Positions 46,038 to 55,800 of a stretch of DNA of 64,000 nt are shown here, piece by piece (within the stretch, counting starts at the first letter, position 1; each line of letters starts with the position of its first letter). Source of the DNA: Verrucomicrobiales bacterium. GTDB lineage: Bacteria; Verrucomicrobiota; Verrucomicrobiia; Verrucomicrobiales; DEV007. A program made the position numbers and the translations under genes. Under the pieces are notes generated by a model that saw nothing but the letters and a program-made list of their open reading frames with translations, searched no databases and was not told where the DNA came from. Location: assembly GCA_029213005.1 (NCBI GenBank), contig JARGPI010000003.1:124001-188000 (forward strand). Direction: 5' to 3'.

Positions 46038-46709
46038 CTAGTAGAGAAGCGCGTAGGTTAATATATTAACATTGAGGTCACTGGCCTCTTTGATTTCATC
46101 TCCGCCACAGCAGCAGCAGCCTTTGGCATACCGTGCCTGATTCACTCCGTCCAAGGTATAGACGAGGGCGAGGCGACCGTTAATAAAGATTCCCTCGAGC
46201 TGGGTGCTGCGTTTACGGCTCGTTGTCAGACGGGTAATCTCCCGAACGGTTTTGAAGATGAGGTGATTCATCGGAATTTTGACCAGTTCATTATCGGGGA
46301 AGATAGCTTTGATTTCGGAACGGAAGGACCGGTCCCAGCTCTCATCGGAGCAGCCGGGGCTTGAGATGATGAAACCGCCTTTCATCAGGTAGTCCCTGAG
46401 ATTTTGCCTCTCTTTTTCATTGAGGCGGAAGGAGTTTTCCCCCGACCAGGCGCAGAATGGAGTATTGAAAATTTCATCGCTTTCCAGTTTGACCGGTTTG
46501 AACTTCGGCGCGACTTCGAGATGGGTTTCGGTTTTGAATCGTTCCAAAAATTTATCGGCAAAACAGACGGCGGTCCGGTTGCCGGAATAAACTAGTTTGC
46601 CGCACTCAATCCGGTAGGCATTATTCAAAGTTCGAAGATCGGTATCTTCGGAAAAAGTCGCTATCGGGATAAACAGCAAGAGGAGTGAAAGTATAGAAAA
46701 ACGGATCAT
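46038..46709 (-). CDS. DUF4159 exported protein
   Basis: 223 residues with a signal peptide at 1-20. The DUF4159 features are a class I glutamine amidotransferase-like fold lacking a catalytic triad (LRDYLMKGGFIISSPGC, FPDNELVKIPMNHLIF) and an unusual Cys cluster, YAKGCCCCGGDEIKEA, near the C-terminus that may bind metal. DUF4159 genes usually lie beside DUF4175-type and MoxR/aerotolerance genes. Here its ATG overlaps the DUF4175 stop by four bases (ATGA), so the pair is conserved. The biochemical role is unknown. Confidence 0.82.
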   Translation of the reverse strand: MIRFSILSLLLLFIPIATFSEDTDLRTLNNAYRIECGKLVYSGNRTAVCFADKFLERFKTETHLEVAPKFKPVKLESDEIFNTPFCAWSGENSFRLNEKERQNLRDYLMKGGFIISSPGCSDESWDRSFRSEIKAIFPDNELVKIPMNHLIFKTVREITRLTTSRKRSTQLEGIFINGRLALVYTLDGVNQARYAKGCCCCGGDEIKEASDLNVNILTYALLY

Positions 46710-49609
46710 GGTTTATCGGTCGGCGGTTTGGGTCTGGTGAGGGCACGGAAATATTCTTCAACGATGCCGCGATATTGCTCGGCTAAAATTTCAGGCGTGA
46801 CGGTCTTTGATTCTCTAGTAGCGGGTTTGATTTCAGGTAGCACGTCTGCTTTGCCCATATTGTCGGCGGAGGCGGTTTCTCCGGGTTTCCCTGGGCCGTT
46901 TTTGCGACTGTTTCCTTTACCGCCGCTGTTGTTGCCGAGTCGGCCGTCTCCACCCAGCATCCCCATATTCGGACTCTGGGTCATTCCGCCGCGTCCGCCG
47001 GTGCCGGCTGAGCCCATTCCCATACCTCCGGTTCCACCCATTCCCATACCATTACCCATTCCCTGCTGAAACATGCGGGATTGCATCATTTGGCCAAAGG
47101 TGTTGCCGGGTGTCATGCCATTGAAAGAAAGGAACTGATCCAGCTCGCCGCCCATGCCCTGACCTCCATTCTGGCAGGCTTCGCATTCGTTCATGAGATC
47201 CTCCATTTCGCGGCGGAGTCGTTCGGCGCGTTCCGCAGACTCCCGGCCTTTGCCTTTGAGCATGGAATCGCTGGAGTTTTGAGCTAGTTCGGGAAGGCGG
47301 GCCTGATCAATCTTTTCGGCGAGTTCCTGACCGCTTTGCGCGGCTTTCGGAAAGTTCTCTTCAGCGGCAGCGGCGTCCTCTTTCAATTTTTCGGAGAGTT
47401 CCTCAAGCTGTTCCCGGATCGACTCTTCCCGGGCTGCGAGATTCTGCAGTGCGAGGCGATCCGCGTTATCAAGCTGTCGCCCGGACTCATAGGATTTGGT
47501 TTGCTCCGCGATTTTCTCCTGTTGTTGGTAGAGTTCCTGAAAGTGGTTGAAGTCCTGCATCAGTTCATGCATTTGAGCCATTTCTTCGAGAGGCTCGGCA
47601 ACCGACTCTTCCTGTTCCTCACGAGATCCCTGCATCTTTTCGAGTTGGTTTGCGGCAGCTTCGTGGGCGAGTTCGGGGCTTTTGATACCTTGGGCGGTTT
47701 CGCCGGTGTGCTGGTTGTCGTCAGCGGATTGTCTCAATTCTTCGGCGCGGGCGCTGAGTCTTTCCTGGAGATCTTTCTCGAAATCGTAGAGTGGCTTGTC
47801 GCGGGAAAAGTTGTCCATGTCGTCGGCATGGTCCCGGATATCATCATTGAGTTCGTTTTGCTCAGCGAGCAGCTTGTCCATCTCTTTCTGTTTTTCCTCC
47901 TCGCTCAGCGAGTCATTTTCAGCCAGTTTTTCCAGCTCTTCTTCGATCTTCTCCTGCCGTTCCACGAGTTCATCGAATTGATTGAGTAGCTCATCGAATT
48001 TTTCCTCGACCATAGAGAGGTCGGTCTGGGTCCGCATCTGTTCGTTGTAGTCTTCCTCGGAAATGACGAGGAGGTGACGGGTTTCGCTTCGAGACAGGTG
48101 GGGCTCCGGCGCATTGTCGATCGCTTCGGCATAGAAAGAAATCACGTCCCCCGGTGATACACCGAGCTTGGGAAGGTGAAAGGGAACCGTCTGCGAGTGA
48201 CTTTTGGGAGACTCCTCGAAAATATAGGTTCTCGGCGGGGAATAGGTATCATTCAGGGCCCGGTGTAAGCGCATTTGCGAAATACCGTAGTCATCGCTCA
48301 TTTCAATGGCGGCATTCAATTCGTGGGTAATGACGATAAACGAATCGGCATAAGGTTCGGTGATCCGAATCGAGGGGGACACATCGTTTGTAACGGTTAA
48401 GCCGCCGGAGAGAAGCGCCTTCGACGGGATGCCGGTAACGTCTTCCACTTTGAAATCGAGCCGGGCAGATCCGCGGGCCATAATCGAGCCTACGACCGTA
48501 TCAGGTGCGTCCGCAAGGGGGCTCATTTTAACGACGGAGGTTTCCCCTTCTGTCGATGTAACTTTTATTTCACCTCCGGAGAGGGGACGGTTCGAAGTGA
48601 TCGAAAAGGTGAGCATACTGTCCGCCAGTGCTTGAATTGTTTTGTAGTGGTAGGGCAGTTGGCGGGGAGCGGTGCGCGTGTACTCCGGCAGGGCGATTTC
48701 GACTTTCGATTCGGTGATTTGCGGCGTTAACACCACACTGATTTCTCTTTCGGAACTGAGGGCGCGTTTGTCCTTGTTGTGGGCAATGGCGACGAGGTCA
48801 GTGGTAACATTTTCCAGTTGCTGCACAAAGGTTTTCTCCGCTTTCCGAATCATCGGAGTGGTTTGGGTGGTCCCTTTTTTATCAGCTGGATCCCAGGTGG
48901 TAAGGAAAAGATCTTTAGGATCGTGCCCTGACCATTCCACTTCGATGATGGCATTTTGCTTAAACACTACCGAATGGGAATCGTCATCTGGAGTGACGAT
49001 GGCCAGTGTGGTGAAGGCAAAAGGCGGGTGATCTCCGAACGGGTCGAGAAAGCGCAGTCCCTCGGTGATCGTGATTTTGAAGAAAATCAGACTGAGGACA
49101 ATCACGCCGCAGATGGGTAGGAAAGCGGCCATGATTTGCTCGCGTTCCATCGGCGTTTTTGCCAGTTCCTTTAATTTAAAATCGGTCAGCGAGTTGTCAG
49201 CCTGATCCACGGCCATGCGGGCCAGTGAGCGGGTATTTTCAGGAAGAGATTCGTCTTCGATCTGCTTCTGGAGCTGAATCATATTGATCAGCTTTGATCC
49301 CAGCGCGGGAGCGCGCGATTCCAGTAGTCGGGCAACCCTTTCGATAGGGCTTTGCGACACCAGCGCGATCCATAACATCCCTCCGAAAATACCCAGTAAC
49401 GAAAGTAGAAGGACTCCCGCTCCCGTCAGTCGGGCCCAGGCCGGGAGGTGGAAAATCAAGTCCGCCGCCACAAGCAGCAGCAGTGCCAGAATGAGCCATT
49501 TGATCGATGCGGCGAAGAAGCGTTTTGCTCTCGCCGCCTGCCACACTCGATCCGCGCCGGCCAACTGAAGAGGTAGCGAGGAGCGGAAACGTTGCGATGC
49601 GGTGGCCAT
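46706..49609 (-). CDS. DUF4175-like membrane protein with long coiled coil
   Basis: 967 residues. Two N-terminal transmembrane helices (about 35-53 and 61-83) and a third near 155-175 anchor it. A large beta-rich periplasmic region follows (residues 200-500), then a coiled coil of roughly 250 residues rich in Glu, Gln and Lys (FDELLNQFDELVERQEKIEEE is its start). It ends in a Gly/Met-rich low-complexity segment (MGNGMGMGGTGGMGMGS). This is the plan of DUF4175 family proteins. It heads an operon of four genes that runs to 43783. The function is unknown; the linkage to a cytochrome suggests an envelope or redox role. Confidence 0.75.
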   Translation of the reverse strand: MATASQRFRSSLPLQLAGADRVWQAARAKRFFAASIKWLILALLLLVAADLIFHLPAWARLTGAGVLLLSLLGIFGGMLWIALVSQSPIERVARLLESRAPALGSKLINMIQLQKQIEDESLPENTRSLARMAVDQADNSLTDFKLKELAKTPMEREQIMAAFLPICGVIVLSLIFFKITITEGLRFLDPFGDHPPFAFTTLAIVTPDDDSHSVVFKQNAIIEVEWSGHDPKDLFLTTWDPADKKGTTQTTPMIRKAEKTFVQQLENVTTDLVAIAHNKDKRALSSEREISVVLTPQITESKVEIALPEYTRTAPRQLPYHYKTIQALADSMLTFSITSNRPLSGGEIKVTSTEGETSVVKMSPLADAPDTVVGSIMARGSARLDFKVEDVTGIPSKALLSGGLTVTNDVSPSIRITEPYADSFIVITHELNAAIEMSDDYGISQMRLHRALNDTYSPPRTYIFEESPKSHSQTVPFHLPKLGVSPGDVISFYAEAIDNAPEPHLSRSETRHLLVISEEDYNEQMRTQTDLSMVEEKFDELLNQFDELVERQEKIEEELEKLAENDSLSEEEKQKEMDKLLAEQNELNDDIRDHADDMDNFSRDKPLYDFEKDLQERLSARAEELRQSADDNQHTGETAQGIKSPELAHEAAANQLEKMQGSREEQEESVAEPLEEMAQMHELMQDFNHFQELYQQQEKIAEQTKSYESGRQLDNADRLALQNLAAREESIREQLEELSEKLKEDAAAAEENFPKAAQSGQELAEKIDQARLPELAQNSSDSMLKGKGRESAERAERLRREMEDLMNECEACQNGGQGMGGELDQFLSFNGMTPGNTFGQMMQSRMFQQGMGNGMGMGGTGGMGMGSAGTGGRGGMTQSPNMGMLGGDGRLGNNSGGKGNSRKNGPGKPGETASADNMGKADVLPEIKPATRESKTVTPEILAEQYRGIVEEYFRALTRPKPPTDKP

Positions 49610-49735
49610 TACCGCTTAGGTTAGCCTATTTCGGGGATTTGGTCGATGCGATTTTCCGGGCGTCAAATGCGAAATTTATTAACTGAAATTCTTGTGACTC
49701 AGGTTTAACATAATCTCTCTAACCATTTTGGAGGC

Positions 49736-50398
49736 GTGGAAACCGTAGAAAAAAAATCTGAAGTAAAATCGGATGATGTTGAAGGGAATACTGAATCTAA
49801 TTCAGAACGCCCGGTTGATGTCGATGCCGATTTGGTTGCTCGTTGCCAGGCTGAATTGCCGGGGAACACTGCGGCTTATTACGAACTTTTACAGAAGTAC
49901 GAATCCATGGTCTATAGCACTTGCTACCGAATGTTAGGGGATAAACTGGAAGCTGAAGAAGCTACCCAGGATGCCTTCCTGCGGATTTTTCACAAAATCA
50001 CTCAGTTCGAAGGTCGGTCCACTTTCAAAACCTGGATGTTTCGGATTGTCTACAATTTTTGCATGACCCGGCGCCGAAAACTCGCCACGAAGAGAGAGCG
50101 TGAAGAGACAGTGGGGGATGAGTTACAAACTCGCACCAACGAGGTTCATCGTGAAGCGATGGGTCCCGATATGGATAACAGTGAGTATGTCCACCTCGCA
50201 CTGAAGGAGTTGCGTGATGAAGACAGAGAAATAATCACCTTGAGATTCATTTCCGACCTGAGTCTGGAACAAATGACGGAGGTGCTTGATATAAAATTAA
50301 GTGCTACTAAAATGAGATTATACCGGGCAATGGAAAAGTTTAAGGAAGTGTATCTCAGACATCAAAAAGTTAGAGAGGAGGCACTCAATGGATCTTGA
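49736..50398 (+). CDS. ECF-type RNA polymerase sigma factor
   Basis: 220 residues. Region 2 lies around residues 50-115 (YYELLQKYESMVYSTCYRMLGD, EATQDAFLRIFHKI, FKTWMFRIVYNFCMTRRRK), region 4 at about 155-210 (LRDEDREIITLRFISDLSLEQMTEVLD, LSATKMRLYRAMEKFKEVY). It is of the RpoE/SigW type. The N-terminal 35 residues are acidic and extra. The start is GTG 49736; a GGAGG at 49730-49734 is too near to act as its ribosome site, so the exact start is open. It directs transcription of an unknown regulon and is translationally coupled to a small acidic protein. Confidence 0.9.
   Translation: METVEKKSEVKSDDVEGNTESNSERPVDVDADLVARCQAELPGNTAAYYELLQKYESMVYSTCYRMLGDKLEAEEATQDAFLRIFHKITQFEGRSTFKTWMFRIVYNFCMTRRRKLATKREREETVGDELQTRTNEVHREAMGPDMDNSEYVHLALKELRDEDREIITLRFISDLSLEQMTEVLDIKLSATKMRLYRAMEKFKEVYLRHQKVREEALNGS
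50373..50381 (+). promoter_or_regulatory. Strong Shine-Dalgarno site for the sigma-factor partner
   Basis: GAGAGGAGG lies six bases before ATG 50388, inside the last codons of the sigma gene. It is one of the few strong ribosome sites in the window and supports this start and real translation of the 82-residue ORF. Confidence 0.7.
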
Positions 50399-50636
50399 AT
50401 TAGAAGAGATTACTGAAGAGGCGCTGAAGATGAAAGAGATAGAGCTGAACGGAATTATCGGCCCGATTCCGCCCCCACCTCCGTCACAGGAGAGAATAGA
50501 CAGAATAATGAACGCAGTGATGAAAGATTCTGCTGATTTTGTTGTCGAGGGGATGGGAAGAGGTTTGAAGGGAGTGCTGGATACCATGATCGCCCTGAAA
50601 AAGAAAGATGACGACGGGCCGAAACGGTCTTATTAA
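50388..50636 (+). CDS. Small acidic protein coupled to the sigma factor
   Basis: 82 residues, overlapping the sigma gene by 11 bases with a strong ribosome site. There is no membrane segment, no zinc-binding Cys/His motif and no similarity that I recognise. An acidic N-terminal helix (LELEEITEEALKMKE) is followed by a short proline run (PIPPPPPSQ) and a second helix. The usual anti-sigma folds (ZAS, RseA) are not seen. The position suggests that it regulates the sigma factor, perhaps as a small soluble inhibitor, but that is inference only. Confidence 0.65.
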   Translation: MDLELEEITEEALKMKEIELNGIIGPIPPPPPSQERIDRIMNAVMKDSADFVVEGMGRGLKGVLDTMIALKKKDDDGPKRSY

Positions 50637-50676
50637 CGCAGGTCGTTATTTTTTACCGTAAACCGTACCTGATCAT

Positions 50677-51549
50677 ATGATTAAGCTGGAAGATATTGCC
50701 TGGCTGGAGTTCCTCCAGCCGGTTATAGATCGCTTCGTGAAAATGGGAAATACCGCTTTGGATTTTTTCCCGCAGCTGGTCCTCGGAATCATCCTTCTGG
50801 TGGTTCTGATGACTTTTGCAAAAATCATCCGATTCATATCCACCCGGCTTTGTCGGAAATTGAAAGTGGATGCATTGGCCGAGAGGCTCGGTGTGACCAA
50901 CATGCTGAGTAAAATCGGCATGCAGTCGCCACTTTCCAAGGTGATTGGGACGGTGATTTACTGGATGATTGCCCTGTTGGCAGTCAAGACGGTTGCTGAT
51001 ATTTGGGGGATTGCCGATATATCGAACTTTATCGACAGTTTGATTAAATTCCTGCCTAAACTGTTTGTTGCGGTGTCGATTTTATTCGCCGGATTGCTGG
51101 TGGCCGACATGGCGCGAAATGCGATTCAGGCAGCGCTGGACCGCGTAGGAGTCGATTACGCCGGCCCGATTTCCAATGTTGTTTATACCCTGCTCGCAGT
51201 CATGATCATTACGGTCGTGTTGGGGCTGTTGGGTATTGAGACCGAGTTGCTGAATTCCTCCGTGATTATCCTGCTGGGGGCATTCTCTCTGGCAGTGGCA
51301 TTATCTTTGGGATTGGGGCTCCGGACCATCGCAAAAAATATCGTATCCGGTGTCTATGCCCGCGATTTGTATCCACCCGGATCGATCGTCGAAGTAGACG
51401 ATATGATGGTTGTGGTTCGCGAAGTTGGCGCGGTCGCGACCCGGCTTGAATCGGACAACGGGATCTACGTCGTGATCCCGAACAGTATCCTCGTGGGCGA
51501 AGTCAATCGCGGTGCCCGCTCCCGTCAGGAATTTGTCGAAAAAGGATAA
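50677..51549 (+). CDS. Small-conductance mechanosensitive-type channel
   Basis: 290 residues with four or five transmembrane helices (LVLGIILLVVLMTFAKII, VIYWMIALLAVKTVADI, FVAVSILFAGLLVADM, VYTLLAVMIITVVLGLLG). The pore-helix region SVIILLGAFSLAVALSLGLGLRTIAKNIVSG is followed by a short beta domain (YPPGSIVEVDDMMVVVREVGAVATRLE). It fits the TM-rich MscS-like/CmpX type more than classical MscS, since the C-terminal domain is short. Its probable role is release of solutes on osmotic downshift. It is convergent with a second, classical MscS gene. Confidence 0.82.
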   Translation: MIKLEDIAWLEFLQPVIDRFVKMGNTALDFFPQLVLGIILLVVLMTFAKIIRFISTRLCRKLKVDALAERLGVTNMLSKIGMQSPLSKVIGTVIYWMIALLAVKTVADIWGIADISNFIDSLIKFLPKLFVAVSILFAGLLVADMARNAIQAALDRVGVDYAGPISNVVYTLLAVMIITVVLGLLGIETELLNSSVIILLGAFSLAVALSLGLGLRTIAKNIVSGVYARDLYPPGSIVEVDDMMVVVREVGAVATRLESDNGIYVVIPNSILVGEVNRGARSRQEFVEKG

Positions 51550-51735
51550 AATTCTGTGACTTCCTGATTGGCCGCTCTGTCTGCACCTCATACAGCAGAG
51601 CAGGGCACCTGGAAACACGATGCCGACTCTGTTGCAATGAGTCCGAAAGGATAGTTGCTGGCGTCGTGGTCATGCTCCACGGTTCCTCCGACAGCGCGGC
51701 GTCAGCAACATACTTTTCCCATCAAGCCGTGGCTC
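51550..51735. other. Structured 186-bp gap between two convergent channel genes
   Basis: GTTGCTG (51654-51660) and CAGCAAC (51703-51709) enclose CGTGG (51665-51669) and CCACG (51677-51681), giving a two-level hairpin. A second stem, GCTCTG/CAGAGC on the minus strand, lies near 51573-51600. No T-runs follow, so these are not simple terminators. On the minus strand a 37-codon open stretch (reading VGGTVEHDHDASNYPFGL) has protein-like composition but is broken by a TGA upstream. The stretch may be a non-coding RNA, a repeat or a gene relic; I cannot decide. Confidence 0.4.
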
Positions 51736-52653
51736 CTAAGATTCGGTAGATAAATCCGGGGAGTTAATGAAATGAAGATCTCTTTGTGGGTAGGGAATTG
51801 TGATTCCGTTTTCGTCAAACGCCAGTTTGATGTTCTCAAGTAGTTGAAACTCAACCCGTCGAAACGTCTCTGAGGGAGCCCAACAGCGCAGTTCCATATT
51901 GACGGAGTTATCCCCCAGTTCTTTGAGAACTACGTGGGGTTCTGGTGTTTTCGAAATGCGATCATCTTTAGCGGTTTGTTCCAGCATCACTTTTCTTGCC
52001 AGTTGGAGATCATCGTCATACCCGATGCCGACAAGCGCATCGACCCGGATAAGTGGAGTCGTGGAAAAATTGATGACTTCTCCATTGGCGACAGAACCGT
52101 TGGGGATTGTGATGATCTCGTTATTCAAGCTCTCCAGAATGGTGTAGAAAATTGAAATCGATTTTACATGACCGTGATAGTCTTCAATCGTGACGAGGTC
52201 TCCCACTTTAAGCGGTTTGAATAACAGCAAAACGACCCCTCCTGCAAAGTTTCCCAGACCGTCTTTGAGCGCCAGCCCGATTGCCAGTCCAGCGGCTCCG
52301 AGAATGGCGATGAATGAAGTGATTGGCACCCCTATGATATTGGCCGCCAGGACAAAGACGAAAACTTTGAGGATGAAGCTGAAGACGTTCGATAGAAATT
52401 CGGAAAGCGATGCGTCGATCTTCGCCCGTTTCATTCCCTTGTGAGCGATGCGGGCAATCCAGCCTGATACTTTGATACCAATGAAGAGAAAGATCAGCGC
52501 TGCCAGCAATTTGGGGCCGGCTACGATTAGCCATTCCAGAAACTCATCGAGAAGATTTCGCCACTCAAGGCCCTTGATCATTTCCAGAATTTCAGCGGCC
52601 TTACTATCGACTGGGTCACTTTCGTTATTATTTTGAGCGAGGAATATTCTCAT
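51736..52653 (-). CDS. mscS: MscS-family mechanosensitive channel
   Basis: 305 residues. Three N-terminal transmembrane helices (LIVAGPKLLAALIFLFIGIKVSGW, FILKVFVFVLAANIIGV, FIAILGAAGLAIGLALKDGLGNFAGGVVLLL, the last being the pore helix with the Gly/Ala packing of MscS TM3). The beta domain follows (FKPLKVGDLVTIEDYHGHVKSISIFYTIL, then ITIPNGSVANGEVINFS) and an alpha-beta C-terminal domain ending in FDENGITIPYPQRDLHF, the family's signature. It opens under membrane tension to release solutes. ATG 52653 is likely. Confidence 0.93.
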   Translation of the reverse strand: MRIFLAQNNNESDPVDSKAAEILEMIKGLEWRNLLDEFLEWLIVAGPKLLAALIFLFIGIKVSGWIARIAHKGMKRAKIDASLSEFLSNVFSFILKVFVFVLAANIIGVPITSFIAILGAAGLAIGLALKDGLGNFAGGVVLLLFKPLKVGDLVTIEDYHGHVKSISIFYTILESLNNEIITIPNGSVANGEVINFSTTPLIRVDALVGIGYDDDLQLARKVMLEQTAKDDRISKTPEPHVVLKELGDNSVNMELRCWAPSETFRRVEFQLLENIKLAFDENGITIPYPQRDLHFINSPDLSTES

Positions 52654-52887
52654 AGTTACTTTATGCCAAAACAGGGCTGGAATGGGAAGTCTCGACTCCC
52701 CGTTTCAGAGATCGACCCGGGAAAATTACCTAATAATTACAATTACCTTAATATTTGGCATACTTTACGATATACTGGTTAATAAAGTTTCGAAATTGGC
52801 TGTCTTGACGTATAACTGTTGTAGGATCAGTCAGGGTTTCCCCCCGTTTTTCATTTGAGAGTAACAGATCAACAGAGCCAGTCGGGC

Positions 52888-55800
52888 ATGCCAAATGTTC
52901 CGTCTTCGGAACAGAAGGGTAAGTTGTCTTTTGCTATTGGGCGTAAGCTGGTTCTGCGCGTTGTATTGGGCGCTTCTGTATTGTTTTTGGTAGCCATTCT
53001 AATCCTCGGCGGTTTGGCCTTTCCTACCGTTGCAGAACGCTCCGTTCTCGGTTTCGTGAAAAAGCAGGGGCTTGAGGGCAGTCTCGAGGTTACGGGTAGT
53101 CTGTGGTCGGGTTTTTCGATTCAAAATCTCTCGTTGAAAGGTAAAGGCTCTCCCATTCAATCGGTTACACTTGAGGACGCGGAGGTGCGCTACCGCTTCA
53201 ATCGAATACTAACCGGTTTTTCGGATTTCAAATGGCTGGACTTGGTGTCCGTGAAAAATCTCGATCTACATTTGATCCTCCCCGAAAAACAGGCGGTTCA
53301 AAAACCGGTTAATGCTCCCAAACCACGGAAATCGCCGAAGGCCGGAACGGCTTCCTACAGTTCGTTTTGGAATTTGATGGAGGCGGAAATTGATTTGAAA
53401 GAAATTTCGGCTCAGGTCGAGGCGGGGGGCAAGCATTATCAAGTAGATGATCTGGCGTTTGATTTTTCCAATGGCATCCGGATTGATCGGCTGAAGCTAG
53501 CTGAATTTCCTGAGCGGGTGGACATCGCGATTCCGATTAAGACCCGGGAGAGGGCCTTGACATTGGGTCCGGTCTCGATTGTGGAAAACGTCAATCTGAG
53601 TGAGTTGAAATTGTCAGAGCGCAGTCCGGAAGTTGTTGAGATTGATGCGGCGCTGCAGGCTGCCGGGTCCGATATACTGGCCCAGTTTTCAACTGTCGGG
53701 GAGGCACGGCTATCACTGGCCGAGGGCCAAAAGGTAGATTTGGGTGAGATCAAAGCGCTGGATTCAAAAGTTACGGGTTGGCTATCAAATCTGAAGTTTG
53801 ATTTTACGGGTGATTTCAGTCGCCCGGAGTCTTGGAAGATTTTTGGAATCGGAAACTTCGAAAAGGTTTCAATATCCGGGTTTGTCATCGATGAGGCCGG
53901 TTTCAAAGTGGTTGGCGATAAAGTGAATCTCGAATTGGAGCGGTCCGATGCGACGATTGTGGCCGATGCCGTGGTCCCTCTTTTAGGAGGAGGGCAGTCG
54001 AGTGATCCGATCGTGGTCAATGCCGATATTTTGGTCAGCTCGATCAATTCCCTGTTGAAGACGGTCGCGCAGCAATACCCAGTCGATGGCACCTTGAAAG
54101 GCGGGATCTCGAATCTCCGTATTGGTGAAGGGAACTCGCTGCAGGGTGGTCATATCTTTCTGAAAACCGATGAAACGACCTGGTCAGGTCAGGCAATCGA
54201 CGGGCTGGAGTCGAAGCTGACGGTGGTGAGTCCGAGTCAGATTGATATCTTTGCCAGGGCATCGCTAAGTCCCAATAACCATTTCAATGTGAAAGGGGAT
54301 TTGAACCCGGAAACGCTGAGCTATCAGACCAAAGGGATTCTCGAAGTGAAAACCGATAACCGGCTTGTTGAATTGCTCGCTTTTTCCGGTGCCGATCAAT
54401 TTTTCAAGGGAGTCGCCAAAGCAAACTGGTCCGGGCAAGGCTCCATCAAAACCAAAGATCACCGGGGATCAATTTCCTGCGATATCCCCGGATTGAGTAT
54501 TCTGAAAGGAAAGCCGTTCACCGGTGCGATTGTTGCTGACTATGACGGAAACACCGCAAATCTATCGCAATTGAGTCTGGCCCGCCCCGAAGCAGCGATT
54601 GAAGCGACAGCACGCTGGGATGGGCAGTCAATCGAAGTTCCGCAGCTCCGTGTGTTAGAACAGCAAGTTCCTCGCGCGACTCTGTCTGCGCAGATTCCCT
54701 TTCCCAAAGACGATTCCGGAAAGGTGGCGGTGAACCTGCAGACCTCGGACCTCGCGCTATCTTCAATTGCCGGTTTCTTCATGGAAGATCTTCCGCTCGA
54801 ATGCGCGCTGAGCGGAGATCTAAAATCGGAAGGCAGTCTGAGTCGACTCGACACAAAAGCGGATTTCAAACTGGTACCTCAGTCGAAAGGTGAAGCCGAT
54901 AACTCGCAATTGTCGATTGATCTTCAGCACTCGGGAAATGTCGTTAATCCCTCAACCTGGGACATGAAACTGGCCGCTTTAATGAGTGGATTGCGATGGA
55001 AAGAAACCCGGTTGGAGAATTTGTCGCTGAACGTCGATACGGTGGACAATGGTGGGCAGCGTGTTGCGCTGGCCAATCTGTCTGCCGATCAATCGACTGC
55101 GAGTGTGAGAGCAAAAGCCTCCGTGGGCCTGACTCAAGCCACCGATTTTGCTTCGCTGGTGAAGGAGCCGATTGCAGTGGATGGAACGGTTACGATCGGA
55201 ATGCTTGAAAATATGATTCGGGATTTTGCACCCGGGAAATTGCCACTGTCGGGTGGTGTCGATTTGAAAATCTCGGATCTGGAGCTGCATGGTGGCGAAC
55301 TTAGAGAGGGCTCGCTGACGCTTAATTCCGAAACTCTCGCGTTCGATCAGGTGGCTCTTGGCGCCATCAATATCGGCGTTGATGTGACATCGCCCGGGTA
55401 TGTCGAAGGAAAAGTCAGTCTGCCGCTCGATGAAAACTCGGAGCTTGAGGGAAGTGGAGTTTACGACATTCAAAAGGGCGGATACGCCGGGAAAGTTGCG
55501 GTGAAAGCAGATTTGAAAAGTCAGGGAATCCTGCGGCAAATCCTCTCGACCCGAAATTTTGCGGCGCTGCTGCCTGCCGATACCACGATCAATTGGCAGG
55601 GGAAAGGCAGTGTTCCCGATAAGATTCATCTGGGGAGTTTCGAGGCAATGGGCGAAGGCCTCGCGCTGTCGGCGGGCGGCGAGCTTGTCGATTTCTCTCT
55701 CTCGGGAAACTACACCGAAGATTCCGCGGTGATTCCTGATTTCAAGCTGAAGAGTCGTCCGATTCAATTGGCGGGAAATCTGGAGTGGAAAGATCACCGG

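Noticed and set aside
47336..47989. Plus-strand ORF of 217 codons opposite the DUF4175 gene
   Set aside because: Phe/Leu-rich composition is the antisense of the Glu/Gln/Lys coiled coil; a shadow ORF.
51611..51720. A second, tiny selenoprotein on the minus strand (TGC-TGA context)
   Set aside because: The product would be only about 43 residues, no SECIS-like loop is at the right distance, and no family is recognised.
54979..55797. Long minus-strand ORF of 272 codons inside tamB
   Set aside because: Antisense to a clear TamB gene; its sequence has no motif and looks like a reading-frame shadow of a GC-biased coding region.
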